From contig SWBL01000063.1 in assembly GCA_024195585.1 (NCBI GenBank), positions 1-64,000 of the forward strand: 64,000 bases of DNA, given 5' to 3'. This stretch comes from Aureobasidium sp. EXF-3400 (Eukaryota > Ascomycota > Dothideomycetes > Dothideales > Saccotheciaceae). How positions within the stretch are numbered: the stretch's first letter is position 1; each line of letters starts with the position of its first letter. Below the pieces are notes generated by a model that was not told the origin of the DNA, ran no database searches, and saw nothing but the letters and a program-made list of their open reading frames with translations. The translations under genes were made by a program, and so were the position numbers. Shown piece by piece: positions 40,212-50,182 of this stretch.

Positions 40212-43200
40212 ATGGCAGGAACCATCGACTATGCGCGTCTGCGCGAACAGACCATGGGCTCTGGCCTGGATGAAGAGGCCGTCACAGTCAACACTCGAGC
40301 CTTGATCGACAAGGTCTTGGCCAGATACTCGGGAGAATGGACGACACTGCGTGAGCTCATCCAGAATGCTGCCGATGCCCAGGCCACCAAGGTCACGATC
40401 AAGTTCGAGACTCTACCACCACCGAGCGTCCCTGTACCACCAGCCAGCGACCCGTCCGCCCAACTTAAGCACGTCTTGACCAACCATACCCTACAACGAC
40501 TCCTTGTATCCAACAATGGCCAGTCTTTTGCTGAGACAGATTGGCAACGCCTAAAGAGAATTGCAGAGGGAAACCCAGACGAGACAAAGATTGGTGCCTT
40601 CGGTGTTGGTTTCTACAGCGTCTTTGCCGATTGTGAGAACCCCTTCGTCAGTTCAGGCGACCAGACCATGGCATTCTACTGGAAGGGGAACAGCTTGTTT
40701 ACCAGAAGAGGAAAACTACCAAAGGAACAAGCAACAGGGGAGACTGCCTTCGTGCTCGACTACCGCAACACGACCTCTCCGGTGCCAAACCTGATATCCA
40801 TCTGCCAATTCCTCGCCACTAGTCTGACCTTTGTCGGCCTCCAGTCTATTGAACTATGGGTTGACCAATGGACCATGATCACTCTCAACAAGAAGATGGC
40901 CCCGTCGGCTGATGTTAGCATCCCAAACGACGTCAATCCCAAGACGAAAGCAGGACTCATGAAGATTGTTGGTGTGGAATATCAGAACGCTCAGATCGAT
41001 GCGAAGTGGTGCAACGTTATCGGATGGACGCGTGTAGCTGGTGCTCAGCAACAGCTGCAGCCATCATCGTCAGAGCCGCCGACTCAGTCACTACGAGGGT
41101 TCTTCAGTCGCTTTGCATCCGCTGCGACTGGCCCTAGCACGGCCGCCAAACGAGCCGCGAAAGAGGAGGAAGCTGTACAGAGAGCCATATCTGAGGACCT
41201 CGCGGGCACGAGTACTGCTTCAGTATTCTTGCGGATCAGTACTGTCAATGTGCAAACCTACGTCAACAAGACTTTGGCCGCTGAACTTGAGCGCGCCACC
41301 AAAAAGCCTCCGCCGAAGCATACGAAAATCGCCATCTTGACATCTTCATATGACGAGAGCTCAGTGTCCATGGCCACTCTTTCAGGCTCATCTTCTGGCA
41401 AGGCTTCTGAAATCTTTGCGTCAGTGCTCCCAAGCAAGAATGGACGTGTATTCATCGGCTTCCCTACTGCGCAGACGACTGGTCTCCTCGCTCACATCTC
41501 TGCACCGTCTGTCATTCCTACAGTCGAACGTGAGAGTATCGATCTGAACGCACGCTGGGTACGCGACTGGAATGTGGAGATGCTACGAGTGGCCGGCATA
41601 GCATGTCGAGTTGCCTACACGGGCGATATGGCCGAACTCAAGGCCAAGCTCGAGCGTCAAATGGCAGCTTCTGGCAACAAGAAGGTTCAAAAAGAAGACC
41701 TTGATGCTGTTATGGCGTCTGCTATCCACACTTTCAAGCAGTACACCTTTTCAGAATCTACCCCATCATCTCAGGTCGGTGCCATTATCGAGGAAGCCTT
41801 CTGGACTTGCAACCAGAAAGGTTCAATCAACTTGTTGTCTACCCGTGGTGTGCTTCCCAGCTTCGAGGTTCGTGTTGCAACCGAAGATCTTAGCTTTGTG
41901 GATGGCATCCCTGTGGTCCCGAACGAGATCATGGAAAAAGCCTCGGTCTTCATGCGGAACCTCAAAGAGTATGGCCTGTTATCTGATATCACTACTCATG
42001 ATATCAAAAAAGAGCTGGAAGCTCGAGCTTTGGAAGAGAAACAGTTGACTGAGCTGATCAAATGGGCAGCCAACAAACTAAACCGAGACGAACTTGATGT
42101 GTCAGCCCTTCGCTCACTCTTCGATGGTACTGTTGCCACGATCGCGGAGGAACACACTAGCACATATCCTGGTCCGGTCTTGCTCCTGGGTAGCATTGAA
42201 TCGTTCCCCAACCCGAGCAAAGTTCCTTCCGAGCTTCCTGCTCCATCGACAACTATCCCTTTCCGCTTCGTCAAGAACATTCCCAAGAACCAGCTTGAAG
42301 CGTTTGGTTGGAGTGAACTTCAGATCGTGCCTTGGCTACGTTACCTCATCGAAAAGGATGGCGTAGGCCTCACTGCTGAACAAAGTATCACTAAATCGCC
42401 CAACTTCTCTGGACAGGTGCTCTCTGTGGTCTCCAAGTCCTGGGACGGCCTGAGTCAGTCTTCGAAGGGCACCGTTGTTCAACTCCTCGAGCCAAGAACA
42501 GTCATACCTACCAAGCTCGGTATGCGCAAACCAGCTCAGTCTTACTTTGCCTCTGTGAGACTTTTCGACGACCTGCCTACCGTTCATGGTCTCCAGGGCG
42601 TGAAGGAGAAGTTCCTTCTGCCGCTGGGAGTTCGCAAAACGGTCGAACTGTCTGTTGTCTTCGACAGACTCATGGCGAAATCCTCCGGTGCTGCTGAGGG
42701 CAAGTGGAGCCATGTTGACCTGATCAAGTACCTTGTCAGTGTTCAGACTGATATCCCAACTGAAGACTACGAAAAGTTGCGTAAGACGCCGATCTGTCCT
42801 GCAGAAGTTCAAGGTGATTCGAAGACCACCGAGGGCAAGCTTTACAAAGTTTCGGATTTGTACGAGCCAGTGCCTGTTTTGCGAGAGCTCGGCTTACCAC
42901 TTCTGCATTGGCCTGGAGAGTTCCGCAAAGGCAGTCCAGAATCGAAGTTCCTGAGTGTTCTGGGGCTCAAGGCTTATCCTGGTGTTCAAGACCTAATACC
43001 GATCATGACAAAGGCAGCTGCCGAAGGTGACTCCAGATTGTACGAGAAGACACTTCTGTACTACATCACCAACCACTATACCAATGGATACCGCACCTTC
43101 CCGGTCGAGCGAGTCTCAGTGCCGTTCTTGCCACTTCAAGGTGGTGATCTGAAAAAGCTGGCAACACCAACACAGTGCTTTGCCAACAAGAGGTCTGCCA

Positions 43201-45470
43201 TTCTTGGCTTCCCAATCATTCGAGACGATCTACAGAAGCATGCTGCTCTGTTCAATGTGGAACAAAATCCTCCTATTGCCATCTGCGCCGAGAACCTTAT
43301 CAAGAGCCCACCCAAGAGTCGTACAGACGCCAAGAATGTCTTCGGTTACTTTGCAGGTCGACTCAATGAGATTGGGCCAGCTGGCAATCTTGCTGAGAGG
43401 CTGGGAGAATCTCGCATTATTCCCATCGTCAAATCTGGTTCTGGCAGTGAGAAGAGTGAAAGCCTCCGCTTCACCGCCCCCAGAGCCTGTTTCCTGGGCG
43501 ATAGCGCTACCTACGGCGAGATCTTCGACTTTGTCGACTTTGGCTCAGAGGCCAACTCTTTCCTACTGAAGATTGGCTCCAAGCATGAACCCAGTGCTCC
43601 AGAGCTTGCAGGCATGCTCATTCGTGAGCCCTCACGCTTGTTGAGCACTCTCGGCCAGGAGAAGTATCTCAGCCTTTTGCGTCGCATAGCAGACAACACA
43701 AGTGGATTGAAGAATGACAAAATGCTATGGGCCGCGCTGAAGCGTGCTCCCTGTTTGCTCGCTGTCAAAGAGATCGCGCCCACTACCAGTAAAGTGACAG
43801 AGGGTGAGCAAGATTATTTTGAGGAAAATGAATCAGCTATCAAGGAATGGCATCTTGCTGTGCCCTCGAGTATCATCCTTGTCGACGATTTTTACAGCTA
43901 CCGCCTTTTCAAGGAGAGATTGCTTGCTGGTCCTCAAGAGGAAATACTCGAGAACTTGTATGCTGGTCTTGGTGCTACCTGGATTAGTAGTCTGATCGAA
44001 GATGATCAGCGGATGGGCGCCTTGCTCCCTGACCAATCCGGTGCGGCTAAACTCCAGACACTTATTGTCGAGCGTTGCCGATTGTTCTTGCACGATCATA
44101 CCGCAGAAGTGATTCGCCACGACTCGAAGTGGCTAGAAGGAGTGTTGGCTGTCAAGGTTGTCAGCTCATTGACTCTGACCAAGACGTTGCGTGGATACAA
44201 CGCGACATACAAAGAGAAGAGAACAGCTGCACTGCATAGAGACACGAAGAAGGATGCCACACTATTCGTGACTGCTCGACCTGACTTCTACGAAGTTGCA
44301 CGTGCGATCATGTCTCTTTTGCTCAAGAGACCGAAACAGCAAGATTTCCTCGCTCTGGAGATGATTCTGGAGAGTGACTTGCGTCGCTTGAAGACCAAGG
44401 GCTATAACGTAGACCGAATCCTACGTCAAAAGGCCGCCGAGAACCGCATGGCCGAAAACAAAAGACAACAGCAAGTCGAAGAGGAGCAGAAGAGGATTGC
44501 AGAGCGAGAGGCCGAATGGAACGCACAGCAACAGCCACGAGCTATCGATGCACCTCAAGCACAGCAAGCTACTCCTGAGAAAGCTAAACCAATACCCGGT
44601 GCATTCGATAACTCACCCGAGACCAATGTTGTGCAGCGTCCCAAGAAGGGTACTGGTTTCTTCTCCAACCTCCAGAGACAGCTTGGATTCGAGTCTGGCC
44701 CAAGTGAGCAAGAGCAGCAGCAACGCCAGAAGCAGTTGCAAGACACGCCCCAATCAGAAGCAGGACCTTCTGATGCTCCGCCACCGTACACAGAGAACCC
44801 TGGACAAGTCGTGAAAAAGTCTACTGTCAGCCAGCAACCCGAAAAAATCACTCCACCTCATCAGATTACTCAAAACCTGATCTCGGCTGTCAATTCTTCC
44901 CGTGCGCACGACTCAGCTGCACTCTTCTCTCCTCCCACACAAAACACAGTCAAGGAAACACCATCCTACTGTGATGCAAACCCCGGACAAGACCTGACCT
45001 TCATCGGCAACACATCTGCAGGCGTCAAGATCTTCCTCGCCAACGCCGTTCCCGCATCCTCTCGGGCGACGTTTCTGCAAGCTCACGCCGCACAGCTAAA
45101 CGCCTTTGCCGCCCTCCTACTCGACATCGGCAATGTATTCCTCCTCCGCCCACAATCCCTACACATCTACTACAACGAGAGCGGCAGCAGCATCGCCTTC
45201 AACCGCCAGGGCTCCATCTTCTGCAACCTACGCTACTTTTTACAATTGCACTGGCCGAATTTCGGCACCGCTGGAGGTGTTGGCAAGCAAGCTGCTGCGG
45301 TGTATTGGTTTGTCACCCTCTGTCATGAGTTGGCGCACAATCTGGTTTCGGAGCATAGTCAGCAGCATGAGTTTTACACGGAGAGTTTTGTTACCGAGTA
45401 CTTTGGTAAGATTATGGCGAAGTGTGGGCAGTATGCTGCTGAAGTGCCGCAAGCTGCTGTTCAGGGTTGA
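40212..45470 (+). CDS. Giant GHKL (HSP90-like) ATPase / DUF3684 protein with C-terminal zincin-like motif
   Basis: 1752 aa in one uninterrupted exon. N-terminus: a GHKL ATPase of the HSP90/sacsin type, with the N-box LRELIQNAADAQA (catalytic Glu48, Mg-binding Asn52), and the G-box GAFGVGFYSVF (about 128-138). The middle 1100 residues match, by my recognition, the fungal DUF3684 family; no finer domains are visible. A coiled-coil, Gln/Glu-rich stretch (about 1400-1440) and a Pro/Gln-rich disordered linker (about 1440-1560) follow. The last 200 residues form a folded domain ending in HELAHNLVSEH (1705-1715), an HExxHxxxxxH arrangement, with further His1719/Glu1720. Sacsin-type plant and animal proteins have a comparable AHEIAHN tail. 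Role unknown; a chaperone or protein-quality function is the inference from the ATPase class. Confidence 0.9.
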   Translation: MAGTIDYARLREQTMGSGLDEEAVTVNTRALIDKVLARYSGEWTTLRELIQNAADAQATKVTIKFETLPPPSVPVPPASDPSAQLKHVLTNHTLQRLLVSNNGQSFAETDWQRLKRIAEGNPDETKIGAFGVGFYSVFADCENPFVSSGDQTMAFYWKGNSLFTRRGKLPKEQATGETAFVLDYRNTTSPVPNLISICQFLATSLTFVGLQSIELWVDQWTMITLNKKMAPSADVSIPNDVNPKTKAGLMKIVGVEYQNAQIDAKWCNVIGWTRVAGAQQQLQPSSSEPPTQSLRGFFSRFASAATGPSTAAKRAAKEEEAVQRAISEDLAGTSTASVFLRISTVNVQTYVNKTLAAELERATKKPPPKHTKIAILTSSYDESSVSMATLSGSSSGKASEIFASVLPSKNGRVFIGFPTAQTTGLLAHISAPSVIPTVERESIDLNARWVRDWNVEMLRVAGIACRVAYTGDMAELKAKLERQMAASGNKKVQKEDLDAVMASAIHTFKQYTFSESTPSSQVGAIIEEAFWTCNQKGSINLLSTRGVLPSFEVRVATEDLSFVDGIPVVPNEIMEKASVFMRNLKEYGLLSDITTHDIKKELEARALEEKQLTELIKWAANKLNRDELDVSALRSLFDGTVATIAEEHTSTYPGPVLLLGSIESFPNPSKVPSELPAPSTTIPFRFVKNIPKNQLEAFGWSELQIVPWLRYLIEKDGVGLTAEQSITKSPNFSGQVLSVVSKSWDGLSQSSKGTVVQLLEPRTVIPTKLGMRKPAQSYFASVRLFDDLPTVHGLQGVKEKFLLPLGVRKTVELSVVFDRLMAKSSGAAEGKWSHVDLIKYLVSVQTDIPTEDYEKLRKTPICPAEVQGDSKTTEGKLYKVSDLYEPVPVLRELGLPLLHWPGEFRKGSPESKFLSVLGLKAYPGVQDLIPIMTKAAAEGDSRLYEKTLLYYITNHYTNGYRTFPVERVSVPFLPLQGGDLKKLATPTQCFANKRSAILGFPIIRDDLQKHAALFNVEQNPPIAICAENLIKSPPKSRTDAKNVFGYFAGRLNEIGPAGNLAERLGESRIIPIVKSGSGSEKSESLRFTAPRACFLGDSATYGEIFDFVDFGSEANSFLLKIGSKHEPSAPELAGMLIREPSRLLSTLGQEKYLSLLRRIADNTSGLKNDKMLWAALKRAPCLLAVKEIAPTTSKVTEGEQDYFEENESAIKEWHLAVPSSIILVDDFYSYRLFKERLLAGPQEEILENLYAGLGATWISSLIEDDQRMGALLPDQSGAAKLQTLIVERCRLFLHDHTAEVIRHDSKWLEGVLAVKVVSSLTLTKTLRGYNATYKEKRTAALHRDTKKDATLFVTARPDFYEVARAIMSLLLKRPKQQDFLALEMILESDLRRLKTKGYNVDRILRQKAAENRMAENKRQQQVEEEQKRIAEREAEWNAQQQPRAIDAPQAQQATPEKAKPIPGAFDNSPETNVVQRPKKGTGFFSNLQRQLGFESGPSEQEQQQRQKQLQDTPQSEAGPSDAPPPYTENPGQVVKKSTVSQQPEKITPPHQITQNLISAVNSSRAHDSAALFSPPTQNTVKETPSYCDANPGQDLTFIGNTSAGVKIFLANAVPASSRATFLQAHAAQLNAFAALLLDIGNVFLLRPQSLHIYYNESGSSIAFNRQGSIFCNLRYFLQLHWPNFGTAGGVGKQAAAVYWFVTLCHELAHNLVSEHSQQHEFYTESFVTEYFGKIMAKCGQYAAEVPQAAVQG

Positions 45471-46107
45471 TTTGGTTATAGAGGGCATATAGAGTTGGAG
45501 TTTTGGTAAGGGCATATATAATGGCGTTCTGGTTTGGGGGTTGTTGCATTGAGCGCTATGGAGTTGATCATTACTAGAAATGTCATTCTTGTTCTCACAA
45601 TAAGTTCGCTTCAATGTAGGCAGTGTCCACAGTGGTATTCTTCAGCTGCCAGCTTTCAGAGTCCAGACTCGAGACTTTAGGGCATTGTATTCTCTTAGTT
45701 CTTCGCGTATTTACCCTCGATAGCTCGAGTCATGTATCAGCCCTCGCTAATCTTCTCAAACCACGAGTCTTAGCGTCGAAAAGAGCCGGAGACCCCGAGA
45801 CGGATGAACGTGTTCTAGGCGACGTTTCCGAGGCCGCGATCGGGAAAGGAGAACTGACTCAATGGTCGATTTCATGGTGGAGAGGAGAGTCATGGCCTAC
45901 AGTAGTTTTGACTACCTCTTGCGTCCTTCCACAACCAAGCTATTTGCGATCCTTCTTTACGTGCGAAAGCAAGACGAAAGGAAAATGAAGAACACCGTTC
46001 CGCGAATTGGGGGAAAGGTGGAAAATGGTGAGTTGGCTAATCATTAAAACGAAAGGAAAAAAATACCGGTAGAGTTTGGAGAGTCTGAAAGCAGCAAGAA
46101 ACAGCTT
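45471..46107. other. Convergent intergenic region DUF3684 / rhodopsin-like
   Basis: 637 bp between two 3' ends. A/G-rich with an A-run at about 46058-46065. No gene recognised. Confidence 0.5.
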
Positions 46108-47483
46108 TCATATCGCTGCTTCAGAACTGACCTGTATCTCTACATCTTTGCGAATAATCGGTTCCTGGCTATCGTTACTGCCACTGCTCTTTGTCCTTCT
46201 GGGTATATTGCCTTCTGACAACTCAGTCACTCCTTGTCCTCCTCCATAGATACTGGCTTTGTAGCCTTGGCGATCTGGTCGTAATGGTTGTGTATCGTTT
46301 GTTTCCAATCTGTGTAAGCCTATCCCTGTGCCGCCACCTTCTTCTTCATGTCGAGATTTGTTCATCGTGGACATTGCGTAGGTGCCTGTAGTGCGAGAAG
46401 CAGTGTTGCGGATATAGTAACTGCTTTCCCAACCCATTGCTTTTTCATAGCCGCGGATAAAGGAACGTAAAGTAGGTATTGTGGCTGCCATAAGTGCGTA
46501 TCCGAGTTCTACTTGTTGCCAGAGGAGGGAGTAGACGGCTGCGATGCTAGGGTCGGAGGAAGTGGACCATTGAGCGATATAGTAGACGTGGATTATTGCG
46601 AACACGGCGACGATGAGGCGGAAGCAGAAGGCGAAGATGACGGACATTTTGATCTCGGAGGTCATTTGGAGGGGTGTGACGAGGATGATTGAGAGGAGGA
46701 AGATTGCGATTTCGAAGAGGGAGTCGAAGGTTGCGACTAGACTCCATCGTGTAATCTGTTTTGAGATGTGGTTAGTTTTGGATGTTCGTTTTGAGAAATA
46801 GCAGGAATGAGAAAAGGAGGAAGACAGATAGGAAGGGGAGAAGACTAACCTGTCCACTGCATCGATGTTCGAGTGCGAATTTGGTGGCTGGACCGCAGGA
46901 AATGCTTAGAGCTAATATTGATGCTAGTACCCATACAGCAACCAGAGCTAGCAGACTATTGCACAGGATTCGTGCGGTCCTGTTGTCTGTAGAGAAGAGA
47001 CGCTTCATAAAGAAGATGACTGAACATTTCGAAAGAGCGTTGGCGATGAGGAAAAGGCAATTACTTGCAATAGCGGACTGTACGAAAGTCAGTGAGTGGA
47101 ACACGCCAACATGTAGTAGAAGACAATACGTACCCTTGCTGCATTGAGTAAATCACTACTCGACATGAGAGAGACAGCTTTGCCTAGAGCATAGTTGTCC
47201 AGCCCTACAAAAATAGCTGCATATTGACCTAATGCAACAATCTAGTTCAATGCCGATCAGTACATGAACGCGCTTATGCAAAGACAGAGCAAACAAAACA
47301 TACCGTAGCAGCAAAAATGAACCAGAAATCAAGTCCAAAGGTTCTTCGTTGGATATGGTATCGCACAATGAGTGTGATGACGGAGAAGATCAAACTCAAG
47401 ATAGCCGCAACATATAGTATACCAGCACGGTCGTTTGCGGAAACCGGAGAAAAGACGTAGAAACCATTAACGTAATGTCCCAT
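46108..47483 (-). CDS. Fungal rhodopsin-domain (PTH11-related) integral membrane protein
   Basis: 387-aa seven-helix protein of the large fungal rhodopsin-domain family, some of whose members (PTH11-type) sense host or surface cues. Four exons on the minus strand, all joined in phase 0: 47304-47483, 47134-47241, 46850-47077, 46108-46755; introns of 62, 56 and 94 nt. Seen: N-terminal DRAGILYVAAILSLIFSVITLIVR, then GLDFWFIFAATIVALGQYAAI (restored by splicing), the family hallmark NALSKCSVIFFMKRLF, the WVLASILALSISCG helix ending in CSGQITRWSLVATFD, and IAQWSTSSDPSIAAVYSLLWQQVELGYALMAATIPTLRSF. The C-terminal 130 residues are polar and cytosolic. It lacks the N-terminal CFEM domain of true PTH11. 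Confidence 0.87.
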
Positions 47484-49309
47484 ATTCGCGATAGATTCAG
47501 AAGTAAGGTGGCAGCCCTTACGAGGGCCCAAGTTTGGGGATAAGCGGATGACTCGCCGCCGGAGGAGGGGTGAGGGTCAGACACGGTCGTTTTGTTCTCG
47601 AGAAAGTAGGCAGCAGAGGGGAGCTGGGTACCCAAGTATATTCATATCGGCCTTTCTTTGCAAAAGGAAAGCAGCCCTGCCACCATCAGTTAATTGAATG
47701 GTTCGCAGATCCGCCGCGCCCCCCCTCCAACCCAAGCCCCCCAAAGTTTCGCTAGAACGAACCGTTTGGATAGTACAGCCTACCACCTACTTCCTTTTCA
47801 TCAACAGTGTATCCGTATTGCTTACTACACTGCCGAACGCCCGCGGCAAGGATGCGTTGTACCAGGTTGATCGAACCTAACCGCGGTTAAAGAGCCGTCG
47901 ACCGTTTCACATAACCAGGTGCTTGGACTCATATGAAATGACTAGAAATCCGATCCTTGGTGCTTGGGGCATTTTCGGTCCCGTCACATGTCAAATGAGA
48001 GACGAGTTCTACAAACCAATGAACGAACGAGGAAGCTTTTTTTTATTGGCGCGAAAACTTCCGGGTGCTGTCGTTTGCGCGAACTTTCTTTTGGTCGCTC
48101 AGCTGTCAATGTGCGCTGTTTAATTATCTCTTGGTGGTGAACCGATGTTTGAAACCTTGCCAGCACACCACAGGGATCTGTCTCTCCAGAAACCAGTGGC
48201 GCTGAAGGCTTGCATATCGTCAAATAGCCAGGGTATCCAACGGGCAAGCAACCCGGCTCCTTCGCTCTCTGGCAGTTGTCATGGGTGTGCCTAAATGGGA
48301 AATGCTGCCCTATTGCCATGCCTTGCATGCACTTCCCCAAGTCATGTTTCTGAAATCCTTCTTGACCATAATTCTCCATACGCACGTAACTAAGATGGCG
48401 TATCTGCAAAGAATTTCACCAGAAATTTCGCGTCAGTTGCTGCTTTGGACAAAGTAGACGAGATTCTCAGCATCCTTCGCGCGTAAAAGAAAAAAGAGGA
48501 GCAAGCGAAATTCAACAAGATTCGGGCTCCGCATGCCTCGGCAGTACACACCAAAGTCATCAAAGATGATGCACAAAGATGCGAGTCCTGAATGTCGTGT
48601 TGATCCCAGCAAAAGAAGCAGAAACGACAGGGCTGAAGAAGGGTGGAAATTGTGCTTCGACTTGGGTCTACACGGTGAAATACATCATTGGTCGAGTAGT
48701 GCGCAAGCGAAGAAAGGGTCTGCTTCATCTACTTGAACCCTACATCTCTGTGACATGGCTCGTGTATACGATGCCTATCTTATATGCAAGATTGCGGTAT
48801 GTGGCTTGCGTGATCTGACGGAGGGGAATCATATCTTGGGTTGTTTCAGACCGCCCTGCGGTGTCGGTGATCGATTGCGTTGGACTGCTTGCACGTACGT
48901 TTTCTGGAAGAAACATCGAAATGTGGCTAATAGGGATTTCTAGCCAGGCCAATGAGCATATGGTGAGGACTTTATCCTTTCTCTTGGAATCAAGATCTCA
49001 TCCGCCTTGGCATGTTTGGGCCGAATGCTCAATTGTCTCGAGGATGGGTAGTATTACAACATCTGTGATTCAACACACTTACACCATTTCCCTCCATGAT
49101 TTCACAGCCCAAGGTCAGTTGTACACGTAGGAACAAAGCTTTATGCAAGGTGAATATTTGATCAAGGTGGATTCGAAGCGTGTATCTTAAAGTCTTTTGA
49201 TATGAACAAGTCGGGCTGCTCTTGGTGAGTGCCAGCCTCAATTCGGCGGCATGCATGGGCATTCGAAAGTGGATTTGAGATTGTGGTATCGTACAGGTGT
49301 GAAAGGGGT
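47484..49309. other. Large intergenic region
   Basis: About 1.8 kb between the rhodopsin-like start and the 3' end of the NDUFA8-type gene. Open frames at 47984-48409 and 48390-48728 (minus) have no recognised product and no ATG-plus-splice path that extends them. The pieces GATCGAACCTAACCGCGG (about 47870) resemble a tRNA T-loop but no tRNA folds around them. Confidence 0.45.
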
Positions 49310-49942
49310 CTAAGTCAGAGTCTTGTGGTGAGCGTATGTTTGTCTCTTGCGCTCGTGGACTGGAAGCTCGTTTGCCGGGGTTCCTGGAATGGTCTTGTCC
49401 AACTTCTGTAAAGCGTTTGTGGTCAGACATGAAAACCCAGCATTCTGGAGAAGGAATGAAACGCACCAGGTTGTCAAAGACACACTTGTTGAGAGGTCTC
49501 TCGTATCTTCTGCACTGCCAGAGCTGCTGGTTGTTGTTGTCCAGGCATGACCAGTGTTTTCTGAACTCCTCGAGGCAGTGTCTGTCAATGTCGCTCAGGC
49601 TGTTGTGGGTCAGAGGATGGACAATTGTAGAGGTCGATCGACATACACGCTGGCAGCGCATCTGGTAACCTTGCGGCCCTCCTTCAAGCAGTCAAGCTCT
49701 CCCTTTCCGTTGGCCTCGGCCTTGCACATCATGTAGTCGTCATTGTATGTCTTGCATCTTGCGCCAATGAAGAATGAGGCCGAGAGAAGAGGAGCGGAAC
49801 TGGCACCGACTTCTTGGACCTTGGGAATGTCGTCGGGTAGAGGTGTGGTATCGATCAGCGTGTGCTGGTTGAATCTGCGCGCATGTCAGGACTGGCTCTT
49901 GGGCGAGGAGGTGTATGCGGACCTTGGCTGACGGGCCGACAT
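49310..49942 (-). CDS. NADH:ubiquinone oxidoreductase 20.8 kDa / NDUFA8-type subunit (CHCH protein)
   Basis: Accessory subunit of mitochondrial complex I, in the intermembrane space, with twin CX9C-type cysteine pairs oxidised by the Mia40 pathway. Four exons on the minus strand: 49923-49942 (20 nt), 49647-49874, 49467-49599, 49310-49405; introns of 48, 47 and 61 nt; 158 aa. Spliced protein starts MSARQPRFNQHTLIDTTPLP and continues with VGASSAPLLSASFFIGARC, CKAEANGKGELDCLKEGRKV, RHCLEEFRKHWSCLDNNNQQ, LWQCRRYERPLNKCVFDNLK, and LDKTIPGTPANELPVH. The cysteine pattern and these strings match the family throughout. No exon is long enough to stand out as an open frame, so this gene is easily missed. 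Divergent from NUP57. Confidence 0.93.
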
Positions 49943-50182
49943 GGTGAATGTTGTGCAATTGACGTGAGGCTGGCTCTGTTCGCTGTATAGGCGTACCCGT
50001 GTGAAGCTGGAAGTCGACCGTCAGCGCGCTCGGGAGCAGCCGATTGGTGCAGACGGACCAGCAACCCGCGACGCCGACGCTGCTTCCTGTCGCAGCAAAC
50101 AGAAAGCGCGTCCTTCTTTGCTGTAAAGCTCCAAGCTCCCTCTCCCTTGCATTCGCGGCGTGCCTAAACGACACAAACAACC
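49943..50182. promoter_or_regulatory. Divergent promoter NDUFA8-type / NUP57
   Basis: 240 bp between start codons pointing away from each other, so both promoters lie here. No TATA box seen. Confidence 0.45.

Noticed and set aside
47860..47905. Possible tRNA T-arm (GATCGAACCTAACC)
   Set aside because: No acceptor or anticodon stem folds at the right distance on either strand.
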